64,000 bases of DNA, taken from NCBI RefSeq assembly GCF_900112955.1, contig NZ_FONP01000003.1:93898-157897 (forward strand), read 5' to 3'. Position 1 is the first letter of the stretch, and each line of letters opens with the position of its first letter. The stretch comes from Peptostreptococcus sp. D1. Its GTDB lineage: Bacteria > Bacillota > Clostridia > Peptostreptococcales > Peptostreptococcaceae. The position numbers and the translations under genes were made by a program. Shown piece by piece: positions 26,752-35,670 of this stretch. A model generated the notes under the pieces. That model did not search any database. It was not told the origin of the DNA and worked only from the letters and a program-made list of their open reading frames with translations.

Positions 26752-27834
26752 ATGATTAGGTTCGAAAATGATTATTTAGAAGGATGTATTCCGGAAATTC
26801 TAGAAAAGATAGTCAATACTAATTATGAGCAGATACCGGGATATCGTCTTGACGATTACTGCGAAATAGCTTCGCATAAAATCAAAGAGAGCTGCAATGC
26901 GGATTATTTAGATGTGCATTATCTTGTCGGTGGTACTCAGGCTAATATGACTGTTCTCGATGCTATTCTTAGACCTCATCAAGGGGTAGTATCAACAATC
27001 CTGGGACATATAAACGTTCATGAAGTAGGTGCTATTGAAGGGCGTGGACATAAGGTTTTAGCATTATATAATACTGATTATATGAATGAAGATAATATTG
27101 AATTAGCTCAGCAATTAGATGAAGAATCTAAATTATCTCCTCAAACACTAAAAAATTATCTTGAGGATTATTTTAAAAAAGATGATTGGCATACTGTTCA
27201 ACCTGGAGCGGTCTATATATCACATCCGACAGAGCGTGGAGCTTTATATACTAAAGACGAACTAATTCAATTAAAGGAGATATGTGACGAGTACGAAATG
27301 CCACTTTATCTTGATGGTGCAAGGCTTGCTTATGCATTGGCAGCTGAAGAAAATGATATAGAGCTGGAGGATCTTGCAAAATATTGTGATATTTTCTATA
27401 TTGGAGGAACGAAATGTGGAGCATTGTTCGGAGAAGCAGTTTGTTTTTCCAACAAAAAATATAACAAGGACTTTAGAAATATCACAAAGCACAATGGAGC
27501 AATAATCGCCAAAGGAAGACTTTTAGGTATACAGTTTGATGTCCTTTTTACGAATAATACATATATTGACAAATGTAGGGATGCGTACATTTTTGCAATG
27601 AGGATAAAGCGAGCATTTGAAGATAAAAATATCGATTTTATAGCAAATTCTTTTACTAATCAGCAATTTCCAATACTTAGCAAAAAACAGCAAAGTTATA
27701 TAAAATCAAGTGGTATAAATTTTAATTATGAGGCAAAAATTGATGACAATTATGATGCCGTTAGATTTTGTACTGATTGGGCAACAAAAAAAGAAGCTAT
27801 TGAGTATCTAGAAAAGGTAATATCAAAATTATAA
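26752..27834 (+). CDS. ltaE: Threonine aldolase / beta-eliminating lyase family
   Basis: A 360-aa PLP fold-type I enzyme, most like low-specificity L-threonine aldolase, which cleaves threonine to glycine and acetaldehyde. Visible: GGTQANMTVLDA (PLP phosphate loop), GHINVHEVGAIEGRGHKV (substrate loop), PLYLDGARLAYAL with the Asp that holds the PLP nitrogen, and YIGGTKCGALFGE with the Schiff-base Lys. GGAGGG precedes the ATG. The end is full length. Closely related aromatic lyases are an alternative, but the HINVHEVGA segment favours aldolase. Confidence 0.88.
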   Translation: MIRFENDYLEGCIPEILEKIVNTNYEQIPGYRLDDYCEIASHKIKESCNADYLDVHYLVGGTQANMTVLDAILRPHQGVVSTILGHINVHEVGAIEGRGHKVLALYNTDYMNEDNIELAQQLDEESKLSPQTLKNYLEDYFKKDDWHTVQPGAVYISHPTERGALYTKDELIQLKEICDEYEMPLYLDGARLAYALAAEENDIELEDLAKYCDIFYIGGTKCGALFGEAVCFSNKKYNKDFRNITKHNGAIIAKGRLLGIQFDVLFTNNTYIDKCRDAYIFAMRIKRAFEDKNIDFIANSFTNQQFPILSKKQQSYIKSSGINFNYEAKIDDNYDAVRFCTDWATKKEAIEYLEKVISKL

Positions 27835-27962
27835 TATGCTATTATACAGAGATGATAGACAATTTAGATTACTGTAAAATAATGAAAATATTATTTAAGC
27901 TAAATACTATTTTATAATATAATTAAATTAAAAATAAAGCTAACTATGGTCTGGAGGGAAAA

Positions 27963-28814
27963 ATGGGTATAAAATTAGTAGTAGATTCTTCTTCTGAAAT
28001 CACTCAGGAGGAATCAAAAAAAATGGGAGTTTATTGTCTACCTCTTACAGTCTCGTTTGAGGAAGATATGTTTAGAGATGGTGTTGATTTGAGCTATGAT
28101 GAATTTTACGACAAACTTGGTGAATATGAAAGCTTACCAAAAACTAGTCAAGTAACGCCATACCTATATGAAGAAGCGTTTAAAGAAATTCTTTCAAATG
28201 GAGACATACCAGTAGCTATTACATTGTCGTCTGTAATTTCTGGTACATATAATAGTGCTATATTGGCTTCAAATCAATTTGATGAGGAAATTCATGTCAT
28301 CGATAGCCTTACAACATCATGTGCTTTAAAGCTGATTATTAAGTATGCATTGAGTATTGTTGATAAATATAATGATCCAGTGGAATTTGTAAATGAAATT
28401 GAAAGAGTAAAGAAAAAAGCTAAGATATTCTATTTGTTGGATACACTTGAGTATTTATACAAGGGTGGACGCCTTTCTAAGCTTTCAGCATTGGCTGGTT
28501 CAATATTATCGATCAAACCGATTATATCCTTTGATGAGAATGGTAAAGTAGTTATGGTATCAAAATCTAGAGGCTGGAAAAAAGGTATTTCTCTATTAAT
28601 TGATCTTGTTAAAGAATCAGGAGAAATTGACGAAGAGCTAGGTGTAATTTTATCATATTCCGGAAAGGATTCGTCAATAGTAGATTCACTTAAACAAAAA
28701 TCTGAAGCTATTTTCGACTTTGATGTAAATGATATTCCAGTCACACAGATTGGCTGCACAATAGGTACACATGCCGGACCAGGAGCAATTGGAATTTCTT
28801 ATTTTACAAAATAA
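27963..28814 (+). CDS. DegV-family fatty-acid-binding protein
   Basis: A 283-aa cytosolic DegV (FakB-like) protein that binds a fatty acid for phosphorylation by FakA (family knowledge). Signatures: IKLVVDSSSEI at the N-terminus, PKTSQVTPYLYEEAF, TLSSVISGTYNSA (fatty-acid head-group site), LDTLEYLYKGGRLSKL, and the C-terminal IGCTIGTHAGPGAIGISY. GGAGGG precedes the ATG. It has its own terminator and appears monocistronic. No fakA is in the window. Confidence 0.92.
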   Translation: MGIKLVVDSSSEITQEESKKMGVYCLPLTVSFEEDMFRDGVDLSYDEFYDKLGEYESLPKTSQVTPYLYEEAFKEILSNGDIPVAITLSSVISGTYNSAILASNQFDEEIHVIDSLTTSCALKLIIKYALSIVDKYNDPVEFVNEIERVKKKAKIFYLLDTLEYLYKGGRLSKLSALAGSILSIKPIISFDENGKVVMVSKSRGWKKGISLLIDLVKESGEIDEELGVILSYSGKDSSIVDSLKQKSEAIFDFDVNDIPVTQIGCTIGTHAGPGAIGISYFTK

Positions 28815-28823
28815 AAAAGCATT

Positions 28824-28848
28824 AAAGCACCCAATGAGGTGCTTTTTA
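28824..28848 (+). terminator. Terminator of the degV-family gene
   Basis: AAAGCACC (28824-28831) pairs with GGTGCTTT (28838-28845), 6-base loop, then T-rich tail. Confidence 0.88.
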
Positions 28849-28915
28849 TTGTAAAGCAAACTATGATGACTTTATGAATTATTTTTATCCTCAACAGATA
28901 TATAATTATTAGCAT

Positions 28916-28957
28916 ATATAACTATTCCTTAAATATACATTTAAAGAATAGTTATAT
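28916..28957. repeat. Long inverted repeat
   Basis: 19-bp arms (28916-28934 and 28939-28957) with one mismatch and a 4-base loop. Neither side has a T-run, so it is not a typical terminator. Confidence 0.75.
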
Positions 28958-29147
28958 GTTACACCTTCAAAACTCGATTTTTAATTTTAGTAATAAATAT
29001 ATTTATTTTTTCAATACCAATAATCCAGTTATCAAAAAAGGCGATCTAAATAATAGATCCACCCTCTTTACTAATTAATACAGCTTTGGCTGATAACGAT
29101 TTTATCATACAGCCCAACATTATAACCAATACAATAGAATGTAAATT

Positions 29148-29996
29148 TTAGGAAAAAAAGAATTCTATCATTAGTGATATTACCATTGTAAATATTGCAA
29201 ATGACAAAGATACTGTAAGAAACGAAATTGTCGTTATTACAATTTTTAGGTATTCTATCATAAATATATTTCCCATATTTAAAAATATAAGGTTTATCAA
29301 AAACACCAATAAAAAAAATAATAGAAATCCGGATTTACTGTTTCTCAAATCCTCGACACTCAAGTCCATATGAGTTGTTATTGAATAAATAATATAAACA
29401 ACCACAATATAAGCGATTATATTGCTAGCTTTGAATGGATTCAGCACTGAAAGTATAGCAAAAACAAGGTTAACATATATGTTAAATGAATCAATGATAT
29501 TGTTTATATTAGACATATACACCATGTTTTTGTTAAATGTCGCCTTTACGATTTCAAATTCTGATGGCATCAGTATCCACATACTTATAATCATTGTTAA
29601 TGTTCCAAATATTATAGGTGAAATACCAATAAAGAAATTTCCAATTCTTTGGTATGGATTATTTATATTGCATCTGTGATTGACATATCCCATGATTCCA
29701 TCGTATTTGCTTTTTATTGGTCTAAATAACGAAAAATCTACAATCTGATGACCAAATATAACGCAGAACAACATATGACTAAATTCGTGTACAACAGTGC
29801 CAATTATTCCGGTAATTATCAATCCGGTTCTACCAAAAGCATTGTTTATTGCTCTCGAATTGATACGCTCAATTACACTGAAAAATACACCAAAAAAGAA
29901 CAGAAGTAAAATTAAAACGACTGTATATATAAGGCTGTTTTTTAAATTAATCATCTGGACATCAATATTTGCCAATTTGCTGAAGAATCCAATCAT
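29148..29996 (-). CDS. Membrane protein with HExxH motif (M50-like)
   Basis: A 282-aa protein with about six to seven membrane helices. The motif VVHEFSHMLFCVIFGH near residue 70 places HExxH at a membrane segment, as in site-2/M50-type intramembrane metalloproteases. I could not identify the distal NPDG-type third ligand with confidence, so catalysis is not established. Its start overlaps the trmB stop by 4 bp (29993-29996), so the two genes are translationally coupled. DUF3267-type proteins are an alternative assignment. Confidence 0.7.
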   Translation of the reverse strand: MIGFFSKLANIDVQMINLKNSLIYTVVLILLLFFFGVFFSVIERINSRAINNAFGRTGLIITGIIGTVVHEFSHMLFCVIFGHQIVDFSLFRPIKSKYDGIMGYVNHRCNINNPYQRIGNFFIGISPIIFGTLTMIISMWILMPSEFEIVKATFNKNMVYMSNINNIIDSFNIYVNLVFAILSVLNPFKASNIIAYIVVVYIIYSITTHMDLSVEDLRNSKSGFLLFFLLVFLINLIFLNMGNIFMIEYLKIVITTISFLTVSLSFAIFTMVISLMIEFFFS

Positions 29997-30739
29997 AAAG
30001 TATAAGCCTCCAACCTGTATATAGGCATTCCTAATTCCATGAATTTTTCTTCATATTCAGTTGTCACATTTTCCTTTGAAAAATCACTTTTAACAAGATT
30101 AAAGGAAATATTTCTAAATATCCATCTATTTTCGCTCATTTCATTCAAGCTAAATTCAAATAATTCTTGATTATCGGTTTTAAAATGAATTCCAGAGGAT
30201 GGTTTTGAATTTAATTTTTTTCTATACAGCTCCAAAAATTTTTCGGAAGTCAGCCTTCTTTTAGAATTTCTCTTTTTAGGCCATGGATCGCAGAAATTTA
30301 TATATATTCTGTCGAGCTCACTATCTGAGAAATAGTGTTCAAAAAATTCAGCTTCCCCCCAAAGGAATTTTATATTTGAAATATTTTTGTCCGATACTTT
30401 CTCTACTCCACGTATCAAAACCTCCTCTTTTATTTCCAAAGCAATATAGTTAATATCAGGATTTTTTAAAGCCAATGTAGTGATAAACTTACCTCTTCCA
30501 CTTCCGACTTCAACATGTATTGGATTATGATTTCCGAATATCCTACTCCATTGCCCTCTGTAATTATTTACGATATTATCATATGCTCTGTCATTTACGA
30601 CTTCCCTATTGTCAAAATTTGTGCGATTGGAAATCTGTGTATTAGAATCTGGAGGAACCTGATTTAATTTACCATTTACAACATAATTTTCGTATGAAAG
30701 TAGTTTTTCATCTGAGCCCTTTCTTTTTCTTCTTCTCAT
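29993..30739 (-). CDS. trmB: tRNA (guanine-N7)-methyltransferase TrmB
   Basis: A 248-aa SAM-dependent enzyme that makes 7-methylguanosine at position 46 of tRNA. Motif I is EVGSGRGKF, followed by YIALEIKEE, and the family-specific NFCDPWPKKRNSKRRLT contains the catalytic Asp and the PWPK loop. An N-terminal extension of about 50 residues (basic RRRKRK then Asn-rich) precedes the core, longer than in Bacillus TrmB. AGGTGTTAT precedes the ATG at 30739. The membrane metalloprotease-like gene follows with a 4-bp overlap. Confidence 0.94.
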   Translation of the reverse strand: MRRRKRKGSDEKLLSYENYVVNGKLNQVPPDSNTQISNRTNFDNREVVNDRAYDNIVNNYRGQWSRIFGNHNPIHVEVGSGRGKFITTLALKNPDINYIALEIKEEVLIRGVEKVSDKNISNIKFLWGEAEFFEHYFSDSELDRIYINFCDPWPKKRNSKRRLTSEKFLELYRKKLNSKPSSGIHFKTDNQELFEFSLNEMSENRWIFRNISFNLVKSDFSKENVTTEYEEKFMELGMPIYRLEAYTL

Positions 30740-30756
30740 AATAACACCTCAATTTC

Positions 30757-30797
30757 AAAAAAGTGTAGTATGGATTAAAATCCACCCTACACTTTTT
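30757..30797 (-). terminator. Terminator of the IscA-like gene
   Basis: AAAAAGTGTAG (near 30758-30768) pairs with CTACACTTTTT (30787-30797), with a second TGGA/TCCA step inside. On the minus strand it ends in a T-run, downstream of the 30820 gene and just before trmB. Confidence 0.85.
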
Positions 30798-30819
30798 AAT
30801 TTTTAATATTATTTCTCTA

Positions 30820-31137
30820 TTAGTGGCAGCCTGAACAGCTTCCGCAACCACTCTGCATATCTTTAAGCTTTTCTGGAATAACTCTAAATCCACCACCTAA
30901 GTCCTGAATCAACATATCACCAAATTGTTCATATTCTTGAGCATCCATAATAAATTCTATATCTTCAACTGAACAAGAAACATCACTTGGTTTCTTTTCA
31001 TCTAGAGCCAAACCAAAGGATGGTCCTGAACAAGCAGCACCTGCAAAGTACATTCTAACAGATGTTGGTTGATCAGTCTGTTCTGATATTATTTCTCTCA
31101 ATACTTCTAAAGCCGTATTAGCTGCATCTACTTTCAT
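30820..31137 (-). CDS. HesB/IscA-like protein with Cys-rich tail
   Basis: A 105-aa protein of the HesB/IscA-like fold (FAGAACSGPSFGLALDE is the core, with one Cys where A-type carriers have their first). The tail ends GCGSCSGCH, giving four Cys and a His in nine residues, more than the two Cys of true IscA, so it could bind an Fe-S cluster or a metal. The ATG at 31137 is preferred because GTGAGG lies 8 bases upstream; the frame continues to 31182 without a good site. Function unproven; small clostridial proteins of this type are common. Confidence 0.82.
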   Translation of the reverse strand: MKVDAANTALEVLREIISEQTDQPTSVRMYFAGAACSGPSFGLALDEKKPSDVSCSVEDIEFIMDAQEYEQFGDMLIQDLGGGFRVIPEKLKDMQSGCGSCSGCH

Positions 31138-31226
31138 ATTATTAACCTCACTAAAATATTTATTGTCTGTCACATCCGACAATTGTATTATATCATATAT
31201 ATTTAATTTGTAAAAGTATCACTTAT

Positions 31227-31733
31227 TTAGTTAATGTCAAAGGTAATAGTCGTACCAGTTTCAAGGCTTTTTAATACATCAATAACTCTTTGATTATTCG
31301 AACCTCTATATTTTAGTTTTATATCCCTATTTTCCAATTCAAATTTGCCATCAACTATGACATCACAATATTTGATAATCTCGAATTTTTTTTCATTTAA
31401 GATGGCATCTTCAAATGTATCTCCAGTCCATAACCAGATACTTTTATCTGGAAATTTTGTTTTTAGCTTTTCTAGCAAATTGACCAAAGAATCGTCCATA
31501 GTCTGTTGTAGAGGTTCGCCACCTAATATATTTACACCAACAACAACTGGATTTTCCACAAATGAGATAAATTCTTTTTCAGCCTTCAAATCCCATTCAG
31601 TACCATAATCGAAGCTTTGAAGCTCTTCATTGAAGCAGCCTTTGCAGCTATGGGTACAACCAGATACAAAAATCGTACTGCGTATTCCAGGACCATTTGT
31701 AACATCAAATTTTCTCATTAAACTATATTTCAT
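31227..31733 (-). CDS. nrdG: Anaerobic RNR activating protein (radical SAM)
   Basis: A 168-aa radical-SAM activase that installs the glycyl radical in NrdD. The cluster motif CTHSCKGC (CxxxCxxC) begins near residue 26, and NILGGEPLQQ is the SAM-binding GGE motif. It lies 23 bp downstream of nrdD and shares its transcript and presumably its NrdR control. It is full length. Confidence 0.95.
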   Translation of the reverse strand: MKYSLMRKFDVTNGPGIRSTIFVSGCTHSCKGCFNEELQSFDYGTEWDLKAEKEFISFVENPVVVGVNILGGEPLQQTMDDSLVNLLEKLKTKFPDKSIWLWTGDTFEDAILNEKKFEIIKYCDVIVDGKFELENRDIKLKYRGSNNQRVIDVLKSLETGTTITFDIN

Positions 31734-31756
31734 AATGTTTTACATCTCCCTGGATA

Positions 31757-33877
31757 TTATAAATGAAGAACTCTATCCCCTATTTCTTGAGTACGTCCCT
31801 TGTTCCAAAAATTGGTACCAATATATCCACAAGTACGTCTCATAACTTGCATTTCATCTCTATCCCTGTTTCCACAAGAAGGACAATACCATTCAAGCCC
31901 TTCATCTAATTGTATTTCTCCTGTATAGCCACATTTATAGCATACATCTGGCTTTGTATTGATTTCTGCATATTGAATATTGTGATAAATGAAGTTAATC
32001 AATTGTTCGACAGCTTCAATATTTTTCGTCATATCGGGCACCTCTACATAAGAAATACAACCACCTGTAGACAAATCATGGAATGGAGCTTCGAATTTTA
32101 GCTTTGCAAAAGCATCTATCTCTTCACATACATTTACATGGTAAGAATTTGTGTAGTATAGCTTATCTGTAACTCCTTCTATTTCACCAAAACGCACCTT
32201 GTCCATTCTACAAAATCTGTAAACTAATGATTCTGCTGGCGTTCCATAAAGACTGAATCCCAATCCAGTATCATTTCTCCATCTATCGCAAGAGTCTTTC
32301 ATATGCTTCATAACATCCATTGCAAATCTATGCCCCTCTGGAGCTGTGTGACTCACGCCAAGCATTGCATACACCATCTCGAAAATTCCGACATAACCTA
32401 AAGACAACGTAGAATAGCCATCACGAAGAAGCTTGTCTATTGTTTCACCCTTTTCCAATCTTGCAATTGCACCATGCTGCCAGTGAATTGGAGATACATC
32501 TGACAATGTTCCCAAAAGCATCTTGTGTCTACAAAGTAAAGCGTCTCTACAAAGCTCTAATCTCTGGTCTAAAATATTCCAAAACTGTCCCATTTTACCT
32601 TCAGATAAAATTGCAATCTGAGGAAGATTCAAAGATACAACGCCTTGATTAAATCTACCATACCATTTATACTCATCATTTTCATCCTTCCAAGGTGATA
32701 AGTGAGATCTACAGCCCATTGGAGGGAATGCATTACCTTTGTAGTTTCTTTTCATTATTTTAGAGCTCTGGTAATCAGGTACCAATCTCTTTGCAGTACA
32801 TTCTGCTGATAATCTTGTGATATAGTCATATTTTCCACCCTCTAAACAATTATGTTCATCAAGCAAGTAAACTAGCTTAGGAAAGGCTTCACCAATATTT
32901 TGTCCCCTGTAATTTTTCATACCTTCTAATCTCTGTCTTATCATTTCTTCACAGATTAGAGCCATTTCTTTTTCGTATTCGCTGTTTGTATCTATTTCAA
33001 GATAAATTGTGGCAAAAGGAGCTTGTCCATTTGTAGTCATTAGAGTTGAAAGCTGATATCTTATGGTTTGAACTCCATCTTTCAAATCCTTTAGCATCAT
33101 ATCCTCTGAAATTTCTTCAGCAAGCTCTTCATTTGAATATTTGTCCATATAGAACTTGTAAAATTTATCCTTAGTTTTTCTTAAATAAGGAGCTAAATGC
33201 TTGATTGTGATACTCTGCCCACCGTACTGATTGCTGGCAACCTGTGCCATAATTTGTGTCGTAACTGTACAAGCAGTTGAAAATGATTTTGGAGATTCAA
33301 CCATCTTCTCGTTGATTACAGTTCCGTTGTCCAGCATATCTTCAATATTTATTAGACAACAATTGAATATAGGCTGTAAGGTATAATCCATATCATGCCA
33401 GTGTATAGCACCTTCATCATGAGCCTGTACGATATGAGGAGGTATCAGCTTTCTTCTGGCTATATCTTTTGAAACCTCACCAGCAATCAAATCTCTTTGA
33501 GTAGAACAAATGACAGCGTTCTTATTTGAATTTTCATCCATAAGATCTACATTTGCCTTTCTCATTAATTCAAGAATAGAGTCATCTGTAGTATTAACCT
33601 GTCTTTTAAACTGCTGAACTGCTCTGTAGCCTTCATACGCACGAGCCGTTTCACTGTGATTATAGTGAATTAATCTATCGTAAACTATACCCTCTATTTT
33701 GTAAATGGTAGGTTTTTCGTCAGTTTTCAAAAAGTGATTTTCGCAATCTCTGGCAACCGCTTCAGCTATATCAGGGTGGTAAATACCACTCCCATTCTTC
33801 ATAGCTTTTTCAACCGCAATTCTTATCTTAGAACGATCAAAAGGAACCTCTGTCCCATCTCTTTTTATAATAAGCAT
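31757..33877 (-). CDS. nrdD: Anaerobic (class III) ribonucleoside-triphosphate reductase
   Basis: A 706-aa enzyme reducing NTPs to dNTPs without oxygen. An ATP-cone domain opens the protein (residues 1-95, IIKRDGTEVPFDRSKI). The C-terminal zinc site uses CYKCG and CPSCG, and the glycyl-radical motif RTCGYIGT lies near residue 684. The ATG at 33877 is chosen because AGGAG lies 8 bases upstream; the frame opens further at 33913. It is the only RNR seen here, fitting an anaerobe. Two NrdR-like boxes lie about 200-250 bp upstream. Confidence 0.96.
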   Translation of the reverse strand: MLIIKRDGTEVPFDRSKIRIAVEKAMKNGSGIYHPDIAEAVARDCENHFLKTDEKPTIYKIEGIVYDRLIHYNHSETARAYEGYRAVQQFKRQVNTTDDSILELMRKANVDLMDENSNKNAVICSTQRDLIAGEVSKDIARRKLIPPHIVQAHDEGAIHWHDMDYTLQPIFNCCLINIEDMLDNGTVINEKMVESPKSFSTACTVTTQIMAQVASNQYGGQSITIKHLAPYLRKTKDKFYKFYMDKYSNEELAEEISEDMMLKDLKDGVQTIRYQLSTLMTTNGQAPFATIYLEIDTNSEYEKEMALICEEMIRQRLEGMKNYRGQNIGEAFPKLVYLLDEHNCLEGGKYDYITRLSAECTAKRLVPDYQSSKIMKRNYKGNAFPPMGCRSHLSPWKDENDEYKWYGRFNQGVVSLNLPQIAILSEGKMGQFWNILDQRLELCRDALLCRHKMLLGTLSDVSPIHWQHGAIARLEKGETIDKLLRDGYSTLSLGYVGIFEMVYAMLGVSHTAPEGHRFAMDVMKHMKDSCDRWRNDTGLGFSLYGTPAESLVYRFCRMDKVRFGEIEGVTDKLYYTNSYHVNVCEEIDAFAKLKFEAPFHDLSTGGCISYVEVPDMTKNIEAVEQLINFIYHNIQYAEINTKPDVCYKCGYTGEIQLDEGLEWYCPSCGNRDRDEMQVMRRTCGYIGTNFWNKGRTQEIGDRVLHL

Positions 33878-34481
33878 AAATATCTCCTCTTTCTTTATCT
33901 TAAATCTAATCATATATCCTATATATACCCAATTTTTTAAGTGATAAATAAAAATAATTACATATAAAGCATGGATTATAATCCAAAAATCAAAAAAATA
34001 TTCACTCTAAAAATTTTAAAATATATGATAAACATAACCATTACAGCAGTTTCTTCAATTATTTAAAAAATTAAATCTCAATACAATATATAGGGGCTTG
34101 AATTAAATTTCAATACAACATATTGTATCTTCGTTATTTAGTATAAGGTATTTTGAGAAATAAAACAAGAGTATTTTTTTTGTAAAAAAACGTGATACTT
34201 TATGAAATAATGTAGCTATCGGTTTCAATAATATCATAACATATAGCTTTATATTTATTACACTTATGACAATTGTAATTATTTAATAAAAGTCGCAAAA
34301 TTTTTTCAAAAACTTATTTTATTTTAGAGATTAAAAAGTAACTATAAATAAAAATTAAATTAAAATATGTAATTTTTAATTTTTAAATATCTTAAAAAAT
34401 AGATTTTTCAAGGATTACGTGATATAATTTACATATGCAAAGGCTTGAAGCAATTTCTTGTAGCATAGGGAGGAAAATAGT
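33878..34481. other. Divergent intergenic region between nrdD and the ProX-like gene
   Basis: 604 bp, very AT-rich. It holds the NrdR-like box pair (34081-34128), a palindrome around a minus-strand TATAAT (33973-33982), a weak hairpin AGCTAT/ATAGCT near 34212-34247, and TATAAT at 34423-34428 for the plus-strand gene. No open frame of interest. Confidence 0.6.
34081..34128 (-). promoter_or_regulatory. Pair of NrdR-like boxes
   Basis: Two 16-mers, ATACAATATATAGGGG (34081-34096) and ATACAACATATTGTAT (34113-34128), each match the published NrdR consensus (ACACWATATATWGTGT-like) at about 13 of 16 positions. Their starts are 32 bp apart, three helical turns, the usual arrangement for NrdR repression of RNR genes. 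Both lie upstream of nrdDG. Confidence 0.75.
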
Positions 34482-34979
34482 ATGGAAATATTAGAAAATG
34501 AAAAGAAAGTATATGATAAACTAGATGAGCTAGGTATTGAATACAGTGTTTTGGAACATGAACCACTATATACCGCAGAGCAACTAAGCCAGATAAAGGA
34601 CAAGACTGAAGGACTTCACTGTAAAAATCTTTTTTTGAGAAATGCAAAAGGTGACAAATACTATTTGATTACAACAAAGGATGATGCCGAAGTCGATTTA
34701 AAGCTTATCAAGGAAAAAATTGGATCATCAAGACTGTCATTTGCATCACCAGAAAGATTGATGAAGGTGCTTGGATTAGTGCCAGGCTCAGTTAATCCAT
34801 TTTCTCTGATAAATGATAACGAAAAGGATGTAACATTTTTCTTGGACAAAAATGTAATGACTGGGGATTTGCTTAACTTTCATCCGAATGTAAACTATAA
34901 AATGGTGACAATTTCACTTGATGACCTAAAAAAATACCTTGATTCTATAGGTGTTGTAATTAATCCAGTTGAGATATAA
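34482..34979 (+). CDS. proX: Prolyl-tRNA deacylase ProX-like protein
   Basis: A 165-aa YbaK-fold protein of the ProX/PrdX type, which hydrolyses mis-acylated alanyl-tRNA-Pro. Features: LGIEYSVLEHEPLYTAEQ at the N-terminus, HCKNLFLRNAKGDKYYL with the conserved Lys and Asn, RLSFASPERLMKVLGLVPGSVNPFSL with the conserved GSVNPF loop, and a basic/acidic C-terminus. GGGAGG precedes the ATG. It ends at a strong bidirectional terminator facing the dead restriction gene. PrdX-type regulatory roles cannot be excluded. Confidence 0.88.
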   Translation: MEILENEKKVYDKLDELGIEYSVLEHEPLYTAEQLSQIKDKTEGLHCKNLFLRNAKGDKYYLITTKDDAEVDLKLIKEKIGSSRLSFASPERLMKVLGLVPGSVNPFSLINDNEKDVTFFLDKNVMTGDLLNFHPNVNYKMVTISLDDLKKYLDSIGVVINPVEI

Positions 34980-34984
34980 AGCTA

Positions 34985-35061
34985 AGTGTAATAAAAAATG
35001 ATAGTAGTATTTACTTCAGATTTAGATAAAGTAAACACTACTATCATTTTTATATTACACT
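34985..35061. terminator. Strong bidirectional terminator
   Basis: A 77-bp near-palindrome. AGTGTAATA plus AAAAATGATAGTAGT on the left pairs with its complement on the right (one extra A), and an inner TTTACTT/AAGTAAA extends the stem. It separates proX from the restriction-enzyme remnant. Confidence 0.92.
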
Positions 35062-35083
35062 ATATCACTTTTTCTAAATATTT

Positions 35084-35656
35084 TTAAAAAATTAATATTG
35101 ATGATAAATCAATATTCCAATTATTTGATACTTCACTGATATACATTTCTTTAAAACAATCAAAATTCTTATAATATTTTAGTTCCTTAATATAACTTTC
35201 GACAAGATTTTCCATCAAATGTCCACCACGATTTTTTCGAGCATTAGAGTCCAAACCTGTTTCTACACCTGTAACATAATCAAATAAATTGCTTATATTT
35301 TTCTCTTGAATCAATTTAAACAATCCAGTTTTTCTCATAAAAACAATATATTCTTCAATTGGTAAATTCAATTTGGAAAAATTAAATATCTTATCTTGGT
35401 TATCATCCAGTATGCTAATTTCATTACTTCTTACTGCTAGTAATATAGGAATACATTTGAGCGTTTCAGGATATTTTCTTACAATTTCTTTAAATTCATA
35501 TTCAATATTATCAGAACCAATAAGCGAATTTAATATATTTAGTTCGATCTTAATATTTTCGACATTAGCATAGACCTTATTAAAATCGACATAATAGTCA
35601 TATGTTGATATACTACTTTTAAAGCTTGATAACCACACATTAAAATCTCTTTTCAT
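35084..35656 (-). pseudogene. DpnII-type restriction endonuclease, 3'-truncated
   Basis: A 190-aa N-terminal fragment of a DpnII/MboI-family GATC endonuclease (normally about 285-290 aa, recalled). The match is clear in YVTGVETGLDSNARKNR and MENLVESYI, and continues to NIDLSSI, where the intact family goes on to KRFDFV and EVNFY, the metal-binding catalytic core. Here it ends after LIF and the remaining frame is absent; 22 bp later comes the bidirectional terminator. This looks like a deletion removing the catalytic part. A cleaving enzyme cannot be made. Confidence 0.88.
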
Positions 35657-35670
35657 TTTACCTCCAACAA

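Larger units (their letters stand above)
28815..29147. other. Intergenic region between convergent genes
   Basis: 333 bp. It holds the degV terminator, a strong 19-bp AT-rich hairpin (28916-28957), a small GATCTA/TAGATC hairpin near 29043-29059, and an imperfect GGCT/AGCC hairpin near 29088-29116 that may serve the minus-strand gene. No coding sequence seen. Confidence 0.55.
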
